From NORP23 sp050302475 (GTDB taxonomy: Bacteria; Pseudomonadota; Alphaproteobacteria; Rhodobacterales; Rhodobacteraceae), in the NCBI GenBank assembly GCA_050302475.1, contig JBNLBF010000017.1, forward strand, positions 1-64,000: DNA of 64,000 nucleotides, given 5' to 3'. Within the stretch, counting starts at the first letter, position 1. Each line of letters opens with the position of its first letter. Position numbers and translations under genes: made by a program. Below are positions 25,468 through 33,497 of the stretch, piece after piece. Under the pieces are notes generated by a model that worked only from the letters and a program-made list of their open reading frames with translations, was not told where the DNA came from and ran no database searches.

Positions 25468-26550
25468 CTATTCAGAGACGACCACGTTTTGATGCGAAAG
25501 AACGTTCCGATAGAAGCCCAAATATAGCGCGATGGAGCTCACCAAATATCCCGTCACCGTAAGCTGGTTGAAGTCACTATACGCGACAAAGATTATTGGC
25601 AGAACAGAGAACTGCCACATAAACGCGCCCGTCAGCGGATTATTGAGCCAATTTTGACCGAGGTGTTTTGCCATCTGGTTCACCCATGTCAGGTGAAGCA
25701 GCGAATGCAGATGCAGGCTGTCGGGTTCTCCCGGGCTGGCGCCTTCTCTTACGGCTCTTCGAATGATCGACACCATCGTTTCTGTTATAGGATACCAAAG
25801 AATTAGCAGGCTAATCCAAGGCGAGATTTCCGGATTTCTTGCGGGCAACATCACCGCCAGAACCGCGATGATAAAGCCGCTGAAATACGCGCCTGCGTCC
25901 CCAAGAAACAGCTTGCCGAATGGGAAGTTAACTACAAAGAAGCCTGCCATGATGGCAATCATTGCCAAGGCAATGCCCATCAATTCCAAGTCCCCTGTGC
26001 GCCAGCTGATAACAGCAAATGCGGACAATATCAGCATCATTGTCCCCGATGCCAATCCGTGGAATCCGTCGATGATATTGATCGAGTTCGCAACCCCTCC
26101 GATCGCAAATGCGGTAAATGCCATCGAGAAAATGGAAACAGACAGCAAGCTGTCAATTCCCCACATGCTGACCGACGTTACGGCATAGCCACTCAGAAGA
26201 GAGAATATTAACCCTGCGACAATCGTGGCGATCAATCGCCACTTCACACCGACCTTACCGGTGATATCTTCGGCTAGCCCAAATACCAGGGCCGGAATGC
26301 CGGCGAGGCCGATATATCCCCAAAGTGTTCGGGTTTCCCCCTCCAGAAAGAACCAAACGGTCACAAATCCAATGATCAGAGAAATCCCACCAACCCTCGG
26401 CGTGGGTGCGCTGTGTGTTTTTTGTACGCCAGATACGCTATCAAGCGTCAATGTCCCATGATATTTTTTTGTTGAGACGACGAGAGCGCTAATAATAAGC
26501 GTCACGACAAATCCAACAATTAGTGTAGTGAAATACGTTCCCCAAAACAT
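25468..26550 (-). CDS. WecA/MraY-like undecaprenyl-phosphate sugar-1-P transferase
   Basis: A 360-residue polytopic enzyme of the polyprenyl-phosphate N-acetylhexosamine-1-phosphate transferase family. Motifs: TPRVGGISLIIGF, the Asp-rich NSINIIDGFHGLASG, FPFGKLFLGDAGAYFSG, and the C-terminal HLHSLLH in place of the usual HxHH. It starts repeat-unit assembly by attaching the first sugar phosphate to undecaprenyl phosphate. It is the first gene of the wecA-like-uppS-wza-wzb-wzc operon. Substrate (GlcNAc or another HexNAc) not determined. Confidence 0.9.
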   Translation of the reverse strand: MFWGTYFTTLIVGFVVTLIISALVVSTKKYHGTLTLDSVSGVQKTHSAPTPRVGGISLIIGFVTVWFFLEGETRTLWGYIGLAGIPALVFGLAEDITGKVGVKWRLIATIVAGLIFSLLSGYAVTSVSMWGIDSLLSVSIFSMAFTAFAIGGVANSINIIDGFHGLASGTMMLILSAFAVISWRTGDLELMGIALAMIAIMAGFFVVNFPFGKLFLGDAGAYFSGFIIAVLAVMLPARNPEISPWISLLILWYPITETMVSIIRRAVREGASPGEPDSLHLHSLLHLTWVNQMAKHLGQNWLNNPLTGAFMWQFSVLPIIFVAYSDFNQLTVTGYLVSSIALYLGFYRNVLSHQNVVVSE

Positions 26551-26997
26551 ATCTGACCCTTCAATAATTTGACTTAAAAACTAGAAACTGAAAACGGTTA
26601 AGAAAGCATAAGCAAAATGTCTGAACAGGCTAAGAAAACTAACTATTAAACTCATAAAATCGTACGCATCCAATGCTACAAAGGTCAGTACGATTCGTCT
26701 ACCTATGATTGTTTTCGTCGGTGGTAATCAACCGATGCCAGCATTCAGTCGGGACAAGAAACGACTGAGCGAAGTTCACGTTGAGCCGGCAGTCACGTTG
26801 TCGCAGCGTACAAATCGTACAGTTTACATTACCCCCCAGAAAAATGATCGTCACTTGCCGTGATGTACGGAGTAAGAGTAACTCGCCTTCGTCTCCGCCA
26901 CTTTCCGGACATCAGAAACAATTTCCCCACTTGGCAGAATGCCTAGCCAGAGCCAGTGATTTCTGACAGAACGATTTCGGTAGAGACGGAGGATCAG
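26551..26997. other. Intergenic region at the right end of the EPS locus
   Basis: About 450 bp without a gene, separating the divergent EPS operon and malic enzyme. It must hold both promoters. The octamer AATCGTAC occurs at 26658-26665 and 26813-26820 and inverted at 26688-26695, possible regulator half-sites. The tRNA-Ser-like 15-mer lies at 26887-26901. GGAGG at 26988-26992 is the malic enzyme ribosome binding site. Confidence 0.5.
26887..26901 (+). repeat. 15-bp direct repeat, right copy (possible att site)
   Basis: CTTCGTCTCCGCCAC, identical to 1147-1161 on the same strand. No tRNA body precedes it. It sits exactly between the EPS locus and a housekeeping gene, where an island boundary would be expected. 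Confidence 0.5.
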
Positions 26998-29277
26998 ATG
27001 GCGCTCGACAAATCAAATCCGGGACAGGAAAAGCAGGCTGCGCTGGATTATCACGAATATCCACGCCCCGGAAAGCTGGAGATCCGTGCAACAAAGCCTC
27101 TTGAGACCGGGCGGGATCTTGCACGGGCCTATTCGCCGGGTGTTGCCGATGCCTGCATGGAAATCGCCAACGACCCTATGACGGCCACCCGCTATACAGC
27201 CAAGGGGAACCTCGTTGCCGTGATTTCCAACGGATCTGCGGTTCTGGGGCTGGGCAATATCGGGGCGCAGGCGTCCAAGCCGGTCATGGAAGGCAAGGCG
27301 GTTCTGTTTAAAAAATTCTCGGGTCTTGATTGTTTCGATATCGAAGTCAACGAGTCGGACCCGGAAGCGTTGGCCGATCTTATCTGCCGGTTGGAACCCT
27401 CTTTCGGGGCGATCAATCTGGAGGATATTAAAGCCCCGGAATGCTTCACAGTCGAGCGTCTGTGCCGAGAGCGCATGACCATCCCGGTCTTTCATGATGA
27501 TCAGCATGGCACCGCCATCGTTGTGGCAGCGGCGACAACCAATGCGCTGCGTCTGACAAATCGCAAGCCCGAAGATATCAAAGTCGTTGCCATGGGGGCC
27601 GGAGCGGCAGGGATCGCCTGCCTGACCATGTTACGCAAGCTTGGTGTCAAGGCGGAGAATATACACGTTCTGGACAAGGACGGGATTCTGCACGCCGACC
27701 GATCCGATCTGTGTCCCGAACAAATGGCGTTTGCGCATGGCACGCCGGGGCGGGCGCTGTCCGATGTGATCACCGGAGCGGATATGTTCCTTGGGCTTTC
27801 GGGACCCGGCCTTCTGCCTGCAGAGATGGTTGCCAAGATGGCGGAGGCCCCAATCATCTTTGCGCTCGCCAATCCGACACCGGAAATCATGCCGGAAGAA
27901 GCCCGCAAAGCTGCGCCGAACGCGCTGATTGCAACAGGGCGGTCGGATTACCCCAATCAGGTCAACAATGTTCTGTGTTTTCCGTTCATTTTCCGGGGCG
28001 CATTGGATGTTTCCGCAACTGATATCAATGACGAGATGAAGCTGGCCTGTGTCGAGGCTATCGCCGCCCTTGCCCGGGAAACCACATCGCTGGAGGTTGG
28101 GCAGGCCTATCGTGGGGAGGTACTGACATTTGGCGCAGACTATCTGATACCGAAACCGTTTGACCCTCGCCTGCTGCCACGCATTGCCCGCGCCGTTGCC
28201 AAGGCGGCAATGGAAACAGGGGTGGCACAGAAATCCATTGACCTGGATACCTATTCCGAGGAGCTGGAAGCGCAAGGCACAAAGTCTGCCCTGATCATGC
28301 GAAGTGTGTTTGCCGCCGCACGACAGTCAAAACGCCGTATCGTATTTGCCGAAGGAGAGGACGAACGAGTGATACGGGCAGCGCAGGCCATGGTCGAAGA
28401 AGGCGTTGATACACCGATCCTGATCGGTCGCCCGGATGTGATCAAGCAACGCCTCGCTCGGGCTGGTCTGAGCATCGTACCGGGGCGCGATTTCGATATC
28501 GTCAACCCGCAGCGCGATGACCGCTACCGCGATTATTGGCAGACCTATCATCAAGCCATGCGCCGGCGCGGGGTGACACCTGATCTGGCCCGTGCGGTGA
28601 TGCGCACCAATAGCACCGCTATTGCGTCGGTCATGGTGGCGAGAGGCGAGGCGGACAGCATGATCTGCGGAACGTTCGGACAGTATCATTGGCATCTGAA
28701 CTATGTGACGCAGATGTTGCAAACCGATGCGCTGGCCCCAATCGGGGCGGTTTCGCTGATAATTCTGGAGGATGGACCTCTTTTTATTGCGGATACGCAT
28801 GTGAACACCGAACAAACCGGCAAAACACTTGCAGCAACCGTGATCGCAACCGCCCGGCATGTACGCCGCTTTGGAATTGAACCCAAAGTGGCGCTGTGTT
28901 CATCGTCACAATTCGGGAACTGGGATTGTCCGTCGGGACGGGTCATGCGGGATGGTCTGGAAATTCTGGACGGGATGAAAAGCGATTTCGAATATGAAGG
29001 CGAGATGCACACCGATGCGGCACTAGATCAGGAATTGCGCGACCGATTGCTGCCCGGAGGTCGCCTGACCGGGCGGGCAAATACGCTGATCTATGCCAAT
29101 ACTGATGCTGCGGGTGGAGCACGCAACCTCTTGAAAACCGTCGCCGGCGGCTTAGAGGTCGGCCCGATCCTGATGGGGATGGGTAACAAAGCACATATCG
29201 TAACGCCAGGTGTCACCGCACGTGGATTGTTGAACATCGCGGCACTCGCCGGAGCGGATGTGGCCACCTACGGGTGA
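26998..29277 (+). CDS. maeB: NADP-dependent malic enzyme with phosphotransacetylase domain
   Basis: A 759-residue two-domain enzyme: oxidative decarboxylation of malate to pyruvate with NADP, feeding gluconeogenesis and NADPH supply. The N-terminal malic domain has DLARAYSPGVADACMEIA, the catalytic FHDDQHGTAIV block and the dinucleotide site MGAGAAGIACLTML. From about residue 425 the phosphotransacetylase-like domain begins (RRIVFAEGEDERVIRAAQ) and runs to the end; in MaeB it is usually regulatory (acetyl-CoA) rather than catalytic. The ATG at 26998 is chosen for GGAGG 5 bp upstream. Confidence 0.95.
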   Translation: MALDKSNPGQEKQAALDYHEYPRPGKLEIRATKPLETGRDLARAYSPGVADACMEIANDPMTATRYTAKGNLVAVISNGSAVLGLGNIGAQASKPVMEGKAVLFKKFSGLDCFDIEVNESDPEALADLICRLEPSFGAINLEDIKAPECFTVERLCRERMTIPVFHDDQHGTAIVVAAATTNALRLTNRKPEDIKVVAMGAGAAGIACLTMLRKLGVKAENIHVLDKDGILHADRSDLCPEQMAFAHGTPGRALSDVITGADMFLGLSGPGLLPAEMVAKMAEAPIIFALANPTPEIMPEEARKAAPNALIATGRSDYPNQVNNVLCFPFIFRGALDVSATDINDEMKLACVEAIAALARETTSLEVGQAYRGEVLTFGADYLIPKPFDPRLLPRIARAVAKAAMETGVAQKSIDLDTYSEELEAQGTKSALIMRSVFAAARQSKRRIVFAEGEDERVIRAAQAMVEEGVDTPILIGRPDVIKQRLARAGLSIVPGRDFDIVNPQRDDRYRDYWQTYHQAMRRRGVTPDLARAVMRTNSTAIASVMVARGEADSMICGTFGQYHWHLNYVTQMLQTDALAPIGAVSLIILEDGPLFIADTHVNTEQTGKTLAATVIATARHVRRFGIEPKVALCSSSQFGNWDCPSGRVMRDGLEILDGMKSDFEYEGEMHTDAALDQELRDRLLPGGRLTGRANTLIYANTDAAGGARNLLKTVAGGLEVGPILMGMGNKAHIVTPGVTARGLLNIAALAGADVATYG

Positions 29278-29298
29278 CTTTCGGTCCTTAAACTTTAC

Positions 29299-29328
29299 GC
29301 GGACACGCCACGACCGTGGCGTATCCGC
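29299..29328. terminator. Hairpin between convergent genes, likely shared terminator
   Basis: GCGGACACGCCAC (29299-29311) pairs with GTGGCGTATCCGC (29316-29328) with one mismatch and a 4-base loop. It lies 22 bp after maeB and 44 bp after the end of the convergent permease. No clear T tract on either side, so strength is uncertain. Confidence 0.5.
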
Positions 29329-29371
29329 TGGTATTGATGCCCCTATCAGCGTGTGATCGGGACCGCGCAGG

Positions 29372-30778
29372 TTAAAGTGATCCTTTGCTGCTTCCTGACA
29401 TACCGCCCGAGACTTCTTCGGTCGATTCCCCTGACAGGTCGTCCGGCAGAACAAGGTTCAAAACGATGGCAATAAACGCGGCTGGCAGGATGCCACTGGT
29501 TGCCAACACTTTGATCGTACCGGGCAGATATTGCAGCGCATCCGGTTCGAGTTGAAGACCCAGTCCCAGCGACAGAGAAATCGCGAATATCACCATGTTC
29601 CGGCGATTCCAGTTCACGTCTGACAGCATCGAAATACCGGCAGCGACAACCATACCAAACATGACAATGACACCGCCGCCCAGCACTTCGATCGGAACGG
29701 ACGAAATGATTGCCCCGATTTTCGGCACCAGACCGCAAAGGATCAGGAATACCGCGCCAATGGTGACAACCATCCGGCTCATCACGCCGGTCATGGCGAT
29801 CAAACCAACATTTTGCGAGAATGAGGTGTTGGGCAACGCACCAAACAGGCCGGAGACTGCTGTCCCGAGCCCATCCGCGAAGGTTGCGCCCTGAATCTCT
29901 TTATCCGTCGCCTCGCGTCCGGCACCACCTTTGGTGATCCCCGAAACATCGCCGACGGTTTCAACGGCAGAGACAAATGCCATCAGACAGAACCCGATAA
30001 TAGCTGCGCCACTGAATTCCAGCCCGAAATGTAGCGGATTAGGCAACGCGAACGCTGCAGCGGTTCCGACATTCCCCAGATTGACCTGTCCTAGGACGAA
30101 GGCAAGGACATACCCTGCCAGCAGACCAATCAGAACGGCCGACACAGACAACATGCCGCGCGCAAAGAATTTCAGCGCCAGCGTGACAATAATTACGGTT
30201 CCGGCCATCAGCCAATTGACCCCCGAACCATATTCTTCGGTTCCGATCGCGGGCACGCCACCAGCCGCGTATTGAATTCCCACTTGAACGAGCGCGAGAC
30301 CGATCATCGTAACCACCAGACCCGTTACCAGCGGTGGCAGAGCAAAGCGGATTTTCCCGATGAACAGACCTAGCATCGCATGGAAAAGCCCGCCAACCAG
30401 AACGCCGCCCATAACCACGGCAATCGCGTCCACGCCTTTTCCTGCAACCAGCGGGATCATAATCGGAATGAACGCAAAGGATGTCCCCTGCACAATCGGC
30501 AGTTTCGCCCCAACCGGACCAAACCCGATTGTTTGGAACAGGGTGGCGATACCCGCAAAGAACATCGACATCTGAATCATGTAGATCATTTGCGGGAAGT
30601 CAGGTGAATTTGATCCGTATCCGAAACCCGCCGCACCACAGATGATGATCGCTGGTGTAACATTGGAAACAAACATCGCCAGAACATGCTGTATGCCCAA
30701 CGGCACAGCCTTTAATATTGGCGGTGTATAGTTGGGATCGCGGAGCTGCTCCGGTGTCCCAAGTGAAGTATCAGTCAT
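29372..30778 (-). CDS. NCS2 nucleobase:cation symporter, probably urate/xanthine
   Basis: A 468-residue transporter with about 14 hydrophobic segments. The family N-terminus is clear (GIQHVLAMFVSNVTPAIIIC), with FGPVGAKLPIVQGTSFAFIP, AIIGFCLMAFVSAVETVGDVSG for the conserved Glu/helix 8 motif, and GALPNTSFSQNVGLI. Lying next to the PuuE-UraD gene it most likely imports urate or xanthine. GGAGGGG lies upstream of the ATG. A 131-bp gap separates it from puuE. Confidence 0.9.
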   Translation of the reverse strand: MTDTSLGTPEQLRDPNYTPPILKAVPLGIQHVLAMFVSNVTPAIIICGAAGFGYGSNSPDFPQMIYMIQMSMFFAGIATLFQTIGFGPVGAKLPIVQGTSFAFIPIMIPLVAGKGVDAIAVVMGGVLVGGLFHAMLGLFIGKIRFALPPLVTGLVVTMIGLALVQVGIQYAAGGVPAIGTEEYGSGVNWLMAGTVIIVTLALKFFARGMLSVSAVLIGLLAGYVLAFVLGQVNLGNVGTAAAFALPNPLHFGLEFSGAAIIGFCLMAFVSAVETVGDVSGITKGGAGREATDKEIQGATFADGLGTAVSGLFGALPNTSFSQNVGLIAMTGVMSRMVVTIGAVFLILCGLVPKIGAIISSVPIEVLGGGVIVMFGMVVAAGISMLSDVNWNRRNMVIFAISLSLGLGLQLEPDALQYLPGTIKVLATSGILPAAFIAIVLNLVLPDDLSGESTEEVSGGMSGSSKGSL

Positions 30779-30909
30779 TACTGGCCCCTCCTAGTATGAT
30801 GCCACTCTTTGCCCCGCCAAGGTTATTATATTCCCAACCGGCTACTGCGGGGGATCGTGCCGGTATTGGTATCTCCCGTCTTTCCCCTGAACGATTTTCG
30901 CCTGCATCG

Positions 30910-32322
30910 TCATGTTGCGAATTTCTCTTCCAGTCGCAGTTCTGCGATACGTTCTACCTGACGGCAGGCTTCTGCAAATTCAGCCTCCCGGTCATTTTCC
31001 AGACGTCGCTGAAAGGCCTCCAGAATGGTTGCTTTGGTGTTGTCCCGCACGGCGATGATGAAGGGGAACCCGAATTTAGAGGTGTATGCATCGTTGAGAT
31101 CGGTAAACTGCTTTCGCTCTGCATCCGTCAGAACATCCAGTCCAACCGACGCCTGCTCAGCGCTCGAGTCTGCCGTTAGCCGTTTCGCCGCCGCCAACTT
31201 GCCCGCCAGATCCGGATGTGCCGTCAAAACCCCGCGCCGCTGATCCTCGAACGCCGACCGGAACACCCGGGAAAGCGCGGAATGAACGCCCGTCGCAGTA
31301 TCATGTGTTGGGCCAAGCTCCAGATCATACGCCTGTTCAGCGATCCAAGGGCTGTGTTCGAATACCCCGCCAAACGCCTCAACAAACGCTGCGCGATCCA
31401 TCTGAGAGGGTTTGATACCCTTGGTGGGCGGATGATGTGCGTGCCAATGTTCTGCAATTTGCAGGCGTGTCGCGAACCAAACCCCATCACGAGACTTCAT
31501 GTAGTCGATCAAACGTCTAAGCGCGGCTGCACGGCTGGGGCGGCCAATAATACGGCAATGCAGACCAATCGACATCATCTTTGCCGCGCCTGCTGCCCCC
31601 TCTGCATAAAGCGTATCAAACGCGTCTTTCACCGCCGCTTCAAACTGATCCCCATTGGTAAAACCCGCTTGAATTGCAAAGCGCATGTCGTTGCAATCCA
31701 TTGTATAGGGAACGATCAGCTGATCCTTGCCCCCTGCTGACATCCAATACGGCAGATCATCTGAGTAACTGTCCGCGATATAGGCAAAATCACCTTCGGC
31801 CGCGGCAAGATCGATCGTGTTCATGGAACAACGCCCTGTGTACCAACCGCGCGGTGCCTCTCCGGTGACTTCGGTGTGTAGCCGGATCGCTTCCGCGATT
31901 TGTGCGCGCTCCTCGTCCGGAGACATGTCTTTGTATTCGATCCACTTCAGGCCGTGGCTGGCAATTTCCCACCCTACCGACTTCATCGCCTTCACCTGTT
32001 CCGGCGCACGTGCCAGCGCGGTCGCCACACCGTAAACGGTGATCGGCAGATCCTTCAGAATGTCATGCACCCGCCAGAAACCAGCCCGGGAGCCATATTC
32101 GTATATCGATTCCATATTCCAGTGGCGTTGACCCGGCCAAGGTTGTGCCCCGGTGATTTCTGATAGAAAGGCTTCGGAAGCAGGATCGCCGTGGAGGATG
32201 GAATTCTCGCCGCCTTCTTCGTAATTCAAAACGATCTGAACAGCGATCTTTGCCCCGCCGGGCCAATTGGCGGCCGGTGGGTTGGGGCCATAACCAGTCA
32301 TGTCACGCGGATATCTGGACAC
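30910..32322 (-). CDS. Fused allantoinase (PuuE) and OHCU decarboxylase (UraD)
   Basis: A 470-residue bifunctional enzyme of urate breakdown. Residues 1-300 are a polysaccharide-deacetylase-fold PuuE allantoinase (RYPRDMTGYGPNPPAANWPG, VLNYEEGGENS, GWEIASHGLKWIEY, RGWYTGRCS). From about 315 to the end is UraD, the OHCU decarboxylase (FVEAFGGVFEHSPWIAEQAY, LTAHPDLAGKLA, TSKFGFPFIIAVR). It would convert OHCU to S-allantoin and open the ring to allantoate. The start is GTG, matching the conserved SRYPRDM. Urate oxidase, HIU hydrolase and allantoicase are not in the window. Confidence 0.93.
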   Translation of the reverse strand: MSRYPRDMTGYGPNPPAANWPGGAKIAVQIVLNYEEGGENSILHGDPASEAFLSEITGAQPWPGQRHWNMESIYEYGSRAGFWRVHDILKDLPITVYGVATALARAPEQVKAMKSVGWEIASHGLKWIEYKDMSPDEERAQIAEAIRLHTEVTGEAPRGWYTGRCSMNTIDLAAAEGDFAYIADSYSDDLPYWMSAGGKDQLIVPYTMDCNDMRFAIQAGFTNGDQFEAAVKDAFDTLYAEGAAGAAKMMSIGLHCRIIGRPSRAAALRRLIDYMKSRDGVWFATRLQIAEHWHAHHPPTKGIKPSQMDRAAFVEAFGGVFEHSPWIAEQAYDLELGPTHDTATGVHSALSRVFRSAFEDQRRGVLTAHPDLAGKLAAAKRLTADSSAEQASVGLDVLTDAERKQFTDLNDAYTSKFGFPFIIAVRDNTKATILEAFQRRLENDREAEFAEACRQVERIAELRLEEKFAT

Positions 32323-32432
32323 TCGGACTCCTTACGACATTGTTCGTCACAAATTTGGAAAAAATCAAACTATTTATCCATTTGGACTTCCTGTGCCCGC
32401 AGATTATCTCGCAAATTGTTGCGAAATCGGGC

Positions 32433-32458
32433 GGTCTCGATACGCGAGTATCGAGACC
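32433..32458. terminator. Perfect 11-bp hairpin after the ABC importer operon
   Basis: GGTCTCGATAC (32433-32443), loop GCGA, GTATCGAGACC (32448-32458). It is 40 bp beyond the permease stop and 110 bp before the puuE start. No T run follows, so it may be a weak terminator, an mRNA-end stabiliser or an operator. Confidence 0.45.
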
Positions 32459-32497
32459 TGCCGACTTCCTATTGAAGGGTATCCGGAAATTTTCGGG

Positions 32498-33484
32498 CTA
32501 TTCCTGCTGTCGTAGGCTTTCCATCGCCTGCGCCTGGCGTTTTCGGTTCCGGTATTGCGCGAATTGTTGGTCGGCGATCACGCCGATCAGAATCACGCTG
32601 CCCATCACCGCAAAGTTCAGCGAAGATGGAATGCCCAGCAAGTTCACAAGGTTCTGCAACATCTGCAGCAACACAACGCCAAGAACCACACCGACAATCG
32701 AGCCCTCGCCGCCGCGCAGCGAGAACCCGCCAAGGACCGCCGCTGCGATACCGTAAAGCTCATAGAAGTTCCCGTGCGAGGCAGGATGGATGGAGCGCGT
32801 ATACATCGCGAAGAAAATCGCGGACAGGCCGGTCAGCACCGCACAAATCACATAAGCCGCAATGATCACACGGGTGGTATTGATGCCGGTAAATTTGGCC
32901 GCTTCCTCGTTCTTGCCGACGGCGAACAGGTGGCGGCCGAACACCGTGCGGTGCAAGACGAACCACGAAATCACCGCGATGATCCCGAACGCAACGACGG
33001 AATGCGGGACACCTCCCGTGCGGCCCGAAACCAGCCATTCCAGCCATGGGAATTCGTCCCCAAAGGAAAAGCCCGCCGTTCCATCCTTGGTATAAAACCG
33101 TGCGATGCCGCGATAGATCAGCAAACCGCACAGCGTCACCACAAACGGTTGCAGTTTCATTTTTGTCACCAGCCAGCCATGGATCAGGCCAAGGATGGCG
33201 CCGATGATCAGCACGATCACCGTTGCAATAGGCCAGGGAATGTCCTGAACCACGATCATATCGACGAACAACACACCCAACAGGGCAATGACAGAGCCCA
33301 CCGACAGCTCAATCCCTGCAGTAACGATCACGAACGCTTCTGCGATCGAGAACAGACCGAACAACCCGATCAGGTTGGCTGTGTTTGCAAGGTTGATGGG
33401 CGACAGGAAGCGCGGATTGATCAGCGCGACCACCGCGCCAACCACCAGTACCAGAACCGCTAGGCCAATGTCTTTTTTCTGCAT
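32498..33484 (-). CDS. Ribose-family ABC importer permease
   Basis: A 328-residue BPD_transp_2 permease with about nine helices. It has the family-typical FVIVTAGIELSVGSVIALLG near the N-terminus, FVVTLCGLLIYRGIARFY, the cytoplasmic loop GRHLFAVGKNEEAAKFTGI that contacts the ATPase, and VLGGFSLRGGEGSIVGVVLG. It is the last gene of a binding protein - ATPase - permease operon, 13 bp behind the ATPase. It imports a monosaccharide or similar compound; substrate not readable. Confidence 0.9.
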   Translation of the reverse strand: MQKKDIGLAVLVLVVGAVVALINPRFLSPINLANTANLIGLFGLFSIAEAFVIVTAGIELSVGSVIALLGVLFVDMIVVQDIPWPIATVIVLIIGAILGLIHGWLVTKMKLQPFVVTLCGLLIYRGIARFYTKDGTAGFSFGDEFPWLEWLVSGRTGGVPHSVVAFGIIAVISWFVLHRTVFGRHLFAVGKNEEAAKFTGINTTRVIIAAYVICAVLTGLSAIFFAMYTRSIHPASHGNFYELYGIAAAVLGGFSLRGGEGSIVGVVLGVVLLQMLQNLVNLLGIPSSLNFAVMGSVILIGVIADQQFAQYRNRKRQAQAMESLRQQE

Positions 33485-33497
33485 CTTGTTACTCCCG

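Noticed and set aside
26840..26905. A complete tRNA-Ser gene ending at 26900
   Set aside because: Only the last about 15 bases fit; the preceding sequence shows no T-arm, anticodon arm or acceptor partner.
32555..33463. 302-codon open frame on the plus strand
   Set aside because: Antisense to the permease of importer 1; Asp/His/Gln/Arg-rich shadow.
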